A DNA stretch of 64,000 bases from NCBI GenBank assembly GCA_947568835.1, contig OX387610.1, forward strand, positions 3,916,501 through 3,980,500. Direction: 5' to 3'. The stretch is from Protonemura montana. Lineage: Eukaryota; Arthropoda; Insecta; Plecoptera; Nemouridae. A program made the position numbers and the translations under genes. A model generated the notes under the pieces. That model had not been told where the DNA came from. It did not search any database and saw only the letters and a program-made list of their open reading frames with translations. Shown piece after piece: positions 43,501-53,980 of this stretch (position 1 is its first letter; every line of letters starts with the position of its first letter).

Positions 43501-46500
43501 TAAAACTTTCAATGACTTGCCAAACATTTTGACAAATAAAAACAATTTTGCAGTTTCTGAGGGCACGATGTTTAACATAAGAGCTGGCAATACCTTCAAG
43601 CCTGATTGAGGGTTATTATTTTATACCCCTAAACTCTTGACACTGCTTAGACAATGCCCGTCCACTACCACGTCAGCCGTGGTGCAAGCGTAACGGGAAC
43701 CGGCACAGGCGTCAAGGACTCTCCATAATTATCATAGCAACGAGAACAAGCATAGCACAAAAGGATCTCAAGACTTGGTTATCATATGGGACTGCACACA
43801 ATTGACACAACGCACAAGCGTAGCATTAACAATTTTAAAATATTCCAACTTCCTTGTGCTCTGTGCTTGTGTCAACCAATCACAGAGCATTATTTTAACA
43901 AACTTGGCAGATGCTTAGTGGATAATCTTGGCTGATTAATAAAGTCGGATGTTGTTGAGTGCTCTGTTTTTAGATTATGTGCCCGTACAGATGGTCGAAA
44001 ACCATTGCTACCGAACTGCTAATTTATGGAATTAGTCACTGAGAACATTTTTAAATTTAACATAGAGTTTTGTGGCAATCTTACTGTAAACATAATATAC
44101 TTCAATGCAACCTCAAACGGACTCAACTGAAAACACAAGTGACAGCTGAGACTAGGCTTTCTTTGTGTACCGCCAGATTCGAAATTCAAGGTTGGCCGGT
44201 GACTGTTAAAGTCCTTGTGTCACTGTGCTAGTGCTTATTGTCAATTGAGCGTAGAAATTATTTGGGATGGATGCAGTCTGTACTCACGTCCAGGTCGTAG
44301 AAGTAGTCCTTGGTGTGGCTTGCCTTCTCAAAGTCCGCCCTGAGCGCCAGGTCGTGTATCTTCGGGCACTCCCCGAGGTCCATCCGCTGGAAAACAAGCG
44401 GAAAGTCAGCGGACGCGGACAACGTTTGCGTTGCCGTCGCAGGCGGGTGCTGCGTCTGAATTCCACTGTCCTAGCTCCAAGACCCTCGCCGCTAGCACGC
44501 TTCGACGGGTTTGGGAGGCGTGGTTTCGGTCCCGTCGTAATCTTATTCTTCAAGCCTTTTACCAAACTACCACGTCACTAATACTAAGTTGCCTTCGCAA
44601 AAATGGCTTGAAGATAACTACTTTACCGCGACAAAAACAGAGGATGCTACTAGGTGGAATCACCGTTGTTTGAGAATGTTCACTTTTTTAATTTCTCGCA
44701 TATTATCACATTTTAGACTGACAATATAAAACTCTGCGCATTGCAAGAATTTGTGATTGAAAACAGATTTGTCATGTAATGTCCGAACACAATGCCCCAT
44801 TAAAACACTCAATAAATCTCGTAAAATCCTATCCTCAACAATTGATTTGCACGTAACAGTATTTTGAGTAGTAATTCTTTGATTTTAAAAGGTTTGTTTT
44901 AAATGGGCGGCCGAAAGCGCCATCCGGTGGCACCTACCGTTAATACATGTTGCCGGCTCGTTTGCCCGGCAAAAAGTTCAACATTAAAGCTGGGCCTCTA
45001 AGGGGGCTCTACCAATAATCTCAATGCTTTTACTTCTTTAGTCTTACTTTTGCTTCCAGTCATGCCAGGAAGTTTAAGAGATATTATTAAGTCTTGCAGC
45101 TATATTTGGGGCAAACATTGTATTTCATATTATAAGATAGACACAATATGCTCCTGTGATGTGTTTGCTTCTTATTTTGGCTATTCCCTTCAGCTTTACT
45201 TCCCAGAGTCTCTTTTGGCAATTCAAATTGGTGTTGCTGTTAGTGAAAATACTTTCAATTGATCACCACCTTCTGCAAGTCACGATGGAACAGCTTGACG
45301 GCAAACCACACCTAAAATATCTTAATTTTCACTCGAGGGAAACTTACAACGCTAGGTTAAAAGAGTTAAATTGCCTAGGAAAATGTTCTGTTCCACTCTG
45401 GTTCAATTCAAGTAAATATTGAATTTATTTAATTGTTCAAAATTATAAATTTGAATTTATATAGTTATAGTTGATCTTGGTCCTCAACTATAAGATAAAC
45501 ACTTGATCTCGGTACAGTTTCAACGTTTAAAATCTTATCGTACTAGTCCTGAAGTTGTGTTGAGTATATAAAATATGACACCTGAAGATAGAAAAGTACT
45601 GACCCTACCCAAAAATGAAAAAATTATCTTTCTATGTTTGCAGAACTTTTCCTACATATCACACTCGGAGACCATTTTCTTTGTACTCAACTTATATCGT
45701 ACGATGTAGCACGGGCATTGGGACAAGAATCAGAGTAAGAATGAGGAATTCAGACGCAACAGTGTTTTGTGAGCGCCTTCGAACGGGCAAGCAACGGCAC
45801 TCAATTCTCCATAGCAACGTTTCACTCCGACAGAGCAGGGACAGTCGATGCTCCAAAACCGAGCGAGGGAAATCGGTCCCTCGCAAACCACCAACCTATC
45901 GAAGGACATTCCTGAACTGGCTCACGAATGTACATTTAGTTGTTTACAGAAAATGCCTACTAAAATGAGTTGCGCCTACAAGGCCCCCCAAAAAAGATTT
46001 AAAAAAAGATTGAACCTAGCTCTGGTGCAAAAATGCCTCGCACAATAAGAGTAGAAAGGACCTTGATTCGTGCAGATAAGATTGGCAGTTTAGGTTCTGA
46101 TCGAGACGTGAGACTAGCCGCGAGACTTTTTGATTGGCGGGGTCAGGACAGAGAAAAGAACAGTTGATTTCTTGTTGTTGACTTACACGGCGGTCGCACA
46201 CGGAAGCTAGGTTGTCAAACTTCTCGCTGTTTCAGCACCGATTCTGAGCTTTAAACAGCCCTGGGGGTGAAAGACAGCAGTTCATTTGCAAGAGTCACCA
46301 GTCAGCGAGATTATTATATCTTAATTCTTCGATCAACTGTCGGCAACATTTAATACTTCACCGGGCTGCGTCAGCGAACTCTGGCCGGTCGCAAAAACTC
46401 GAGTGCGAATACTCACAGAAAGGACGAGTGGCAAAAAACCCAAAGATTTTTTAGTCAATTACGACGAAATGTTTAATACTCACAAATTTGGGGCAAACTG

Positions 46501-47936
46501 ACACGAGGCATAACGTTTCGAAATCAATACTCACAACTACACTGAGGTTTCGAAGGGTAACTGCCGTCAGAAAACAGACGTGAAAATACTCACGAGTTTC
46601 AGAACCTTCCTGACGTCGCCCAGAGGCAAATGAAAAGAATCGGAGAGATACTCACGAATTGAACATTGCTCAACGTATAGCGTCCAACTGCCGGTTCGAA
46701 TCAAGTGAGACGATATGATTGCGATGAGATGAAACTAAATTGAGGATGTAATCGGGATGGATGGGTGGGGATTAAATACGTACTCGGGCGTCTTGAGGCG
46801 AACTGTGTTTCAACAAAAATTAGCAGCCTAGAGCAACGGGACTACTTACCAGGCACGAATGCCAAGCGCTTAGACACCTCAGTTGCTCAAATACAATCTA
46901 CTTCACGTACCGTAAGTCCCCTAACAGTTAACAAATAATTCCCCGTTCCTAATATAAATCAAATTTCATTCAGTAGGTACTTACAGAATTATTACATTGC
47001 CAAATTCAAACTGTCTCTATCCTCATATATTTGTAGTTTAATTCTGGAAAGAACTGCAAATTTTGAGAATTAATTATTATTTTCAAAATAAAAACAATAG
47101 TGGGTCAGAGAGCTGTGAAGTGATATGCAAATAATGCTGAAGGACTTTCAACATCAAGAGGAATACATTCTTTGCAAACTGCACTTTTTTAAATGTGTAG
47201 CGAGGATTACAAGTGAGAGTGATCTTCGAAAGGGGTGAAATTATGCGTTTGAATGCCTTTAAGACCATCTTACCGTGGAAGAGAGTATTTCATGAGGACA
47301 GCAGGCCAGGAGAAAGCTCTTGCAGACCTTTGGGTCAGAGAACTTTACTTGGAATCTATTGTTCTCACCTGTAAAATAAACAAGGTGGTCAGTGGCTATA
47401 AAATTAGTGATAAAAGCATATTCAATAAAAGCACTATGATTTCCATTTAATATCTACTTCAAACTGTAAACTTTTCATGGGTAGAAAGGTAAGTAGTAGC
47501 AAGTCCTATCTAGCTAGCTAGGAAACCGCATTTTCGTGCATAAAGCTTCCCATTACATAATATTTTAACCATACAGCAACAATAAAAATGAATTTGTAGT
47601 GGGAGATGTGTCAAAAACTTCGGTAAGATATGAACTATTTTGGTAAAACAAGCATCTGAATGTGCTGTTTCTAGGTCTTATCGATATTCATTTTAAACGA
47701 TCAAACAGTTTTAGCAGCAGCATAAGGACTAATCGCACTTCAAAAATTAATTGTTCCATGCATTACCAATAGGTAACGCCATTTTACTGTCGCCGTAAAG
47801 CGTAGTGATTGTTGCATTTGTGTTTAAAGCCTGGAATACCTGAAAGAAAGGTTGATAATTGATAAAAACACTTACCATTTCTTCCCGTTCCCATTAACTG
47901 GTCTAACATAGCACGTATTTGATCGTGAGCAGTCAT
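40529..47936 (-). CDS. LUC7L: LUC7-like U1 snRNP splicing factor (first zinc-finger exon not found)
   Basis: Nuclear U1 snRNP-associated protein that influences 5' splice-site choice. Supported exons in order of translation: 47936-47876, 44386-44288, 43329-43111, 42929-42717, 41739-41540, 41166-41083, 40604-40529 (TAG). Exon 1 is MTAHDQIRAMLDQLMGTGRN. The next supported exon begins RMDLGECPKIHDLALRAD. Then comes a coiled coil ('RRTELAKQRLAETQEELSAE'), the second zinc finger ('CEVCSAYLGIHDNDRRLADH', FGGKLHLGF) and an RS/RE-rich tail. Exon 1 ends in phase 1 and the second listed exon starts in phase 0, so at least one exon of 3n+2 nt is missing. It should carry the first CCCH finger. A 40-nt candidate (46226-46187) encodes EKFDNLASVCDRR with good splice sites but needs phase 2, and no CPHD-type exon was found. 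LUC7L versus LUC7L2 cannot be decided. Confidence 0.92.
41895..42115 (+). mobile_element. Tandem 5S-like SINE heads
   Basis: Repeats of 'ggtttggcgtgttgtaacca' and 5S-like 'gatcaccaaagtaaagtaac', then 'attggatgggtgaccactga', then a further 'aagcaacactgtgctgggtc'. No SINE body follows. It lies in a LUC7L intron. Confidence 0.8.
46187..46226 (-). other. Candidate LUC7L first zinc-finger exon (unproven)
   Basis: Between a cag acceptor and a gtaagt donor on the minus strand, 40 nt encode EKFDNLASVCDRR. This resembles the 'KF.D..VC' start of the first LUC7 finger. It would need an incoming phase 2, but exon 1 leaves phase 1, so another small exon or a different structure is required. Confidence 0.3.
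46408..46655 (-). promoter_or_regulatory. Cluster of five consensus 5' splice-site sequences in a LUC7L intron
   Basis: The 9-mer 'aatactcac' (reverse complement GTGAGTATT) occurs at 46408, 46475, 46526 and 46585, and 'gatactcac' at 46647. All are in the sense orientation of LUC7L, spaced 51-67 nt. Possible acceptors (cag) precede several of them. They could be decoy donors, alternative donors of a regulated exon, or a diverged tandem repeat. Confidence 0.6.
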
Positions 47937-48718
47937 TTTCTCGAAGTTCTGTCAGACCAAAAATTAATCAATCTCTACCAGCATAACGGCTGCCCTCTGC
48001 CTCCCACTCCTTCACCATCCTTTGCCAAACCCTCACATAGTGGCGCTAGTGGATGGAATGGCGAGAGTCCGGTAAACTAAATATAGGATCTTTGAGGAAA
48101 ATCTCCATCCCCAAGGCTGTGGTCTGGAAGGTTGACTCTAAAGACAATACTGACTCCACCCACAAGAAAATGGCAGGTGCTGAACGTCAGGCAAGAAGAA
48201 ACGAATAGTGTAGTGAGCTAACTTGGAAAGAGGGCGAAAGCTAATCACTGTGTCGATTTGTAATTAGATTAGTGACTGTCTGGATATCTTGCCGATTGAT
48301 CCCTCGACGGTTTCAGCACGTTCGAATGATATTTTTACATTTCACGTTAATCAGGAAATAGAGCCAGTTGCCCTTTCCTGTTGCTAGCCTATGAAAACAA
48401 CAATAATACTTTATGTACATCTTGCCAAAGTAGCGATAAAAATTCGTTTAAAGTACAAAGCCGTGAGGCTATTTACTTGACCGAGGAAACTATCTTCATA
48501 GCAAAAAACCTGGAGCAAAGATAATTCTGGAGTATGGAAGATAGTTGCTGTAAAAAGAAGGTAACAAAAATGTCCTTTGTCATAATCTAACTGTCATAAA
48601 TCAAGAGGAAGTAAACCTATCGTAATTGTTATCTGCAGCTGTTCAGGAGGTGACTGACATAACGAGGCTTCTTGATGAACGACGGTCAAGACCGAAGTTC
48701 TGCGAGCCACGGCAACCA
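47937..48718. promoter_or_regulatory. Shared upstream region of divergent LUC7L and DCUN1D3
   Basis: The two start codons are 782 bp apart and face away from each other. No TATA or CpG-island-like stretch is evident. A possible 5' UTR exon acceptor of DCUN1D3 ('gttatctgcag') is at about 48630-48640. Confidence 0.4.
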
Positions 48719-50765
48719 ATGGGAAACTGGTGTTCATGTCTCAAGGTCCCACCTTCACCCACGACCAACATCACAGGCACACCCTTGGAGAAGGATAGAG
48801 AAGGTACTTAACAGCAATACATTCACAGGAACAGTTGCAACGCTCGTAAATTTAATATTTCCATAAGCAAAGAAATGTGATTTTTATCCTAAATCTGCCA
48901 CTGTCATTAACTCTGAAATTCATTTGTCTATTATTTTAAAGGTAACTCAGAAGTTTCTTGAGTACAGTGAGCTGAAATGACAGTCGATTCTCGCTTGTTT
49001 CACAGAGATAATGGAGTTGCGCGGCATTCTGTCGCAATCACAAGAGCTCCATCGGCTGACGGCAACCGTAGAGCCGCAGTCCAACGGCAACAGCAAGACA
49101 TTTACCGTCCTTGGGTCCGACTATTGTGGTAGTCTCAAACGAACCTTTTATCCACGAATACCAAGGACTGTCATGTCGGCGGAAGTCAAGCCTCGAGAGC
49201 CCTCCGAAAACAAACTCAACACTTTGTTTGAAAACTATCGCGACACGCACGAAGATTGTATTCTCTCTGATGGCATCGAGCGGCTTTGTGCAGATTTACA
49301 GGTGCCTAAAAAAAATTTGAGTGTATAACTTTAGCTCCATAAGCAGGTAAAATAAGAAAAATAGTTGGGAGATTCATCAATAATTTTCGTGGCATTTTTT
49401 GACACTATGTAATATGGTTTTCAGACTCATGTCTACTTTATCTAAACTATAAACCTTAACACTTAAGCTAAACACTAGTTGAACTAGCTAGTTTGTTCCT
49501 ATGCAACTTACAACAATTGTGTCAGCTTCTATTTGATCAGAATGAGCTCAGCGATGTTCATTTTTAGCAAAAATGTTTCCATTATAGCAAGCTGTCAAAT
49601 TGTGATTATTCACCGACGCCATTCGACCAGTGCCGCATGGCCAGATGTCAAAACAGTGCGTCGTTAAACACCACAAATAATAATAGTGACCATTAAATTG
49701 ATTAAGAACCAGGCCTCGAAGCTAGTCTTCAGTCAATTGCCTCAATTGCTCTTGCACCAATTTGAATGTCTGTGTGGGAAGGTGAGGCCAACAGATGCAA
49801 CAGGGAAATATTTTCCAAGAGGTTACGCTTCTAGCACAAAATATTAGCATGTTCGTCAATCTGGCTTAAAATCTCAACAAAAAAAAAAAAGACGATAAAA
49901 AACAAATTTCTTATTTGTAATTGATGCTACAAAAACCAGTGATACTCAAAAAAACACCAAAGAAACCTCACTGGTTTGGGTTGAAACTCAGTTTCTCACA
50001 ACCCAGGCCTAAACTCTTTAACTTTTAACAAACCAATACCTTCATCAAGAGCAAATTTTAATCAGAAAAAAAAATGCTTGTGTTTGATAAAATACTTGAG
50101 CATTTTGCACCTCTAGCAAGGCCGCACGTCTGATAACTGTTTCATTATGTCACTTCTTCGGTACTTCTTAGTACCACTTCTTACTTACAGATATGTTTGC
50201 TAACGCCCTGCCCTGACAGGTCTCTCCCGACGAGTACCGCGTCCTCCTACTCGCGTGGAAACTACGAGCCGAACAAATGTGTCGTTTTACTCGCTCCGAG
50301 TTCATCGGCGGCTGCCGAGACCTCCGAGTGGACTCCCTCCGAGCGCTGCAAGCCAGACTACCTGAACTTGAAGCTGAAGTTGCCCGCGATGCAGACGCCT
50401 TTAAAGACCTCTACCGCTTCACCTTCCGCTTCGGCCTGGACATAGAAGCTGGCCAACGTATCCTGCCCGCGGACATGGCCGTCTGTCTCTGGAGACTCGT
50501 CTTCACCACCAAGCCACCAGCCATCCTCGCGCGCTGGCTCTTCTTCCTCGAGACACACCAACACGTTCGCGGAATTCCCAAGGACACGTGGAACATGTTT
50601 CTGAATTTTGCCGAGGCGGTCGGCAGCGATCTCAGTTGCTATGACGACACCGAGGCGTGGCCGAGTATCTTCGATGACTTTGTCGAGTTCGAGAACGATC
50701 AGACCAATCAGAATATTTCGAAAGATTCAAGAGACAGCAATGTGATCAAGCAGGAATATGAGTGA
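48719..50765 (+). CDS. DCUN1D3: DCUN1D3-like cullin neddylation factor
   Basis: DCN1-like protein that promotes NEDD8 transfer to cullins. Three exons: 48719-48803, 49006-49301, 50220-50765 (TGA); 308 residues, GT-AG introns. The N-terminus MGNWCSCL has a Gly at position 2 followed by two Cys, a classic myristoylation/palmitoylation signal as in DCUN1D3, the membrane-anchored paralogue. The frame is open further upstream, but the codon at 48719 is chosen because of this signal. The PONY domain starts near 'ENKLNTLFENYRDTHEDCIL' and runs through 'YRFTFRFGLDIEAGQR' to 'DTWNMFLNFAEAVGSDLS' and 'WPSIFDDFVEF'. An acidic/polar tail of about 25 residues follows. Other DCUN1D members lack the acylated N-terminus. 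Confidence 0.92.
49604..49682 (+). mobile_element. 5S-SINE 3' tail fragment
   Basis: 'attcaccgacgccattcgac' to 'gtgcgtcgttaaacacc', the 3' end of the 5S-SINE. It lies in DCUN1D3 intron 2. Confidence 0.8.
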
Positions 50766-52052
50766 TGTGGCTTTGGAGCAGTTCAATTGCAAAAGGAAAG
50801 TTATTTTAATATTCTCGACTATTGACGTTATTTGCCTACATGGATTATTGTAGTTTGTATTATTAATTATGACCAGTTTTTTTATTGCTTTTATTAGGAG
50901 AGAATGAGAATTTTCGGCTTGTTGCCTGTTTTTGCTGTCGTTTGGAAATGTTCCTGCCATGATTGGTTCACTGGAAGCTAATGGAAGATCAAATTTAATG
51001 TGGGAATTGTCAATTCAACTGAAATGTCCAGTCTTTTTAATGAAACTCTTATTTTTTATGATCGTGTTATCCTAACTGTTGTGAATTAAATAGCTTTGTT
51101 TTGTATATGCCTACTTATAAAAGTAGATGATATTACACTAAAAAACCTTCAAGCATTGAATTGTAACAAATATACAAAGAACTGAATTATAATTTCCGAG
51201 CAATTTGTGGTTTGCTGGATTTTTCTTGACAAATTGGACCTTCGTGCAGCATGAAAGGCAACTAGTCGATTATTCTCGACAGATTTTATCGAGCGTATGA
51301 CTTAAGATCGAGTTTACCAGGGACGGTCATGTGCCAAACACTCCCTGCGGTGAAATAATCAGCAAAGTAATATATCAGCATCAAGTAGCAATGCAAGGAA
51401 CGTGACGAACAGAAAGATTGATACTTTATCCAGCTAAGACGGCTCAGGGTTTTTAGGAGTGCCACGTCGAATTACTTTTTCATTCAAGACTGACAGATTC
51501 AGGTGGAAAATAGGAAAAAGAAATTGTACTACTAATAATTTTCATATTATTTCTTACATCGAAGCGAGATAGCAGCGAGCTCTTATCATATCGCTGTTTT
51601 CGGTATTTACGCTCGTGCTATGACAGACTGCTTGTGGCTTTCGAGTGTTCGCGTTGCGTTAAAGGTTACGCAGCTTTTGTCGGAATTGCTTCGAAAGGAG
51701 TACTAGGAACAGAGCTTCGCCTTTAAAGTCTACGTTATTGCATCGGCGACGAGTCGTATTGAGAAACAAATAAAGATATAAGTGGTTTACAATGTTATGT
51801 CGAAGGGTTTTTGTTTTAAGTGCAAAGCATGTGGCTTGTGGAGCTTTCTTAATTATGGGCAAAGCATTTACAAAATTACAAATTGAATACACAAAGTCTA
51901 CCCCCAAATGCAGAATGACACGAGATTAATTAAGTTTTGGCTTCGGTATTCCATTACTTTCTTCCGTTGGTGGAAGGTAGGCAGATTGGAATACGAAAAT
52001 CCAAGTATTCTTGCTGTTTAAACAAAATTTAAATGTCAAGGCTTCTTAGTTT

Positions 52053-52274
52053 TTATCTGAAAAGTCTAAGTGGGAATGGAGCGTGCTCGGCTTTGGCAAA
52101 TGTTGTAAGAAGGCTGTAAATTAGTAGCTTATTCACCGCCTTATCTCCTTTCTCTTTCTTGTTATCTCCTTCGATAGTCCCAACAATGAAAGACTTCTTT
52201 TTCACCTTGATGGGTTTGACAATTCTTTTCTTGGGTGCTTCAGGGTCCTTGATATTGCCCGGAGAGGCCATCAT
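52053..52274 (-). CDS. Unrecognised Lys-rich open reading frame
   Basis: A 73-codon frame starting MMASPGNIKDPEAPKKRIV and continuing 'KPIKVKKKSFIVGT'. I do not recognise it. It starts directly next to a 5S-SINE tail, and the upstream in-frame sequence is that SINE, so it could be a chance ORF or a first exon. There is no convincing donor. Confidence 0.2.
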   Translation of the reverse strand: MMASPGNIKDPEAPKKRIVKPIKVKKKSFIVGTIEGDNKKEKGDKAVNKLLIYSLLTTFAKAEHAPFPLRLFR

Positions 52275-52839
52275 TGATTGATTGATTAGTGGGGCCAAAC
52301 TCACATTTTTTGACAAAGAGCCATGTGGCACTGGTCTAATGGCGTCGGAAAATGAGTCAACAATGAAGCAACCTGGCGTTTCCAATTGAAAAATTTCACA
52401 AAATGTTGTGGATTTTGTAAAACACAGATTGATTGTTTGTTTAGTTAACTTAACAGATCTTGGTTTAGAGATTTGGGATAAGTTCTGATAGCAAAAAAAC
52501 AATGTATCTTTCTTATGGACAGTCGAATCAATTCTTCCCTCTGCTCATCTGATTACGTCCTCAGGAAGAGTTGAGCAAAACTCGACTCGAGCATTTCTTG
52601 TAATTTTTTCTTGTGACATTCTGCAGCTGTAGGTAGATCTTTTAAAAAAGGCTCCTTTTCAATGTTTTACTGAATATTCAAATCACTTGCCAGAACCTGG
52701 GCACCATGTTTGCTGATTTCTTTCAAACTTGGAAGTTCTAACTCCTCAAGCAGGGGTTTGACTTACCCCAGGGGTTTCGGCTGATCATCTTTAAACTCCG
52801 GTGTGAAACTTAAAATCTTTGTGTATCTAGCCTTATGGG

Positions 52840-53295
52840 TTGTGGAATCTACTTGAGGTGTCATTCATTTCACTTATTTTAATATAATGGCTTTTCTTTG
52901 ATTTGCAAATGACGCTTATCAAGCAGCGACAGGTTACCCTGAAATTCGGCTGTTTCTGTCGCTGCCGAACATACTTGAACGCTAAGTGATTGTACGCTGT
53001 TAGCAATTGTTTGCCATTGATAGTCGAACTGAAAGCCCAGAACAAACTTGGTCGATGTGATTCTGAAAGGATAGACTTAACACGGGAAACATTGTCCACG
53101 GAAAAACTAATGGTGAATGAACGCTTGACCTTTGCCTACCATATTTTAAACTTGTAACCTTGTCAATTACCAGATGCCCATCGGTTTTGAGGCTAGGTTT
53201 AAATTTGAATCGGTCAGCTGGCTTGTCGTGAGATGCAATAACGTTTGCTTGCGGAGACAATAACGGCGACAACAAAAGGCGAAGGCTGTTTCTTA
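52840..53295 (-). pseudogene. Possible decayed coding segment
   Basis: After a strong minus-strand acceptor (poly-T then cag at 53296-53298), one frame reads 'RNSLRLLLSPLLSPQANVIA' and on to 'HLVIDKVTSLKYGRQRSS'. Protein-like sequence then continues in another frame ('VDNVSRVKSILSESHRP', 'LFWAFSSTINGKQLL'). The shift falls near 53100; an intron there would be only about 33 nt, so a frameshift is more likely. Family not recognised. Confidence 0.25.
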
Positions 53296-53911
53296 CTGAA
53301 AAAAAAATACTATCGACTATCGTTAATAAGAAAATATTCTTCTTTCGACTTTGAATATTGATAAATTGTGCAAAATATGTGATAATGTTCAATAAATTGT
53401 GTTCAGATTCAAATAGTATTAGTTACCTTTTTGCTGATTGGTGTGTTCTAAAGCTTGGTTTGTGAAAAATTGACCAAAATGTTGTACATTTATCGCAACA
53501 TGTAACTTTTTTGCTAGGGATAATGAGTGTTATTTCGATAAATAACATTCATTGACCCTGGAATTTACTAAGAGAACATTCGTAAAAACGTAACATGATC
53601 CCTACTCTGGTAAATTGAGTTCCGTTCTTTCCTCTTCCCAATTACATAACTCATTTATAATGAAAAAACCTGCCAAGAGGCTGGATATTTGTTGTGGTCA
53701 CCTTTCTTGCGGTTGCCTTTGTCACCGGTGGAGATATTTATGACTAATCAAACTCGATCAACTTCGCTGAAATTTAAAAATTCCTGACATGTGCACCTCG
53801 TGACACCAATTTTCTTCTCTGGTAAGTTGCTCTATCTTTCCTACTTCATCTCAAGATAACTAATTTATCAAACAATAAAACCAACGACTAAAACAGCTCA
53901 TCTACGACCAG

Positions 53912-53917
53912 TTTAAT
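53912..53917 (-). terminator. Poly(A) signal candidate, CCDC40
   Basis: ATTAAA on the minus strand, 64 nt after the CCDC40 stop codon. Confidence 0.4.
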
Positions 53918-53980
53918 AAGTATAAAATTGAACGAAATAAACGCGTTACAAATAAAGTTGCTGTTTAAGGTGTGTGGTCG

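Larger units (their letters stand above)
50766..53980. other. Region between convergent DCUN1D3 and CCDC40
   Basis: Contains the DCUN1D3 3' UTR (ATTAAA at 51085-51090 is the best poly(A) signal) and a 5S-SINE tail at about 52290-52360 (minus). Two unexplained minus-strand open frames are listed separately. Otherwise AT-rich with no recognised feature. Confidence 0.5.

Noticed and set aside
45615..45968. 117-codon ORF inside a LUC7L intron
   Set aside because: Basic, low-complexity-like translation without homology I recognise, no splice context and antisense to LUC7L.
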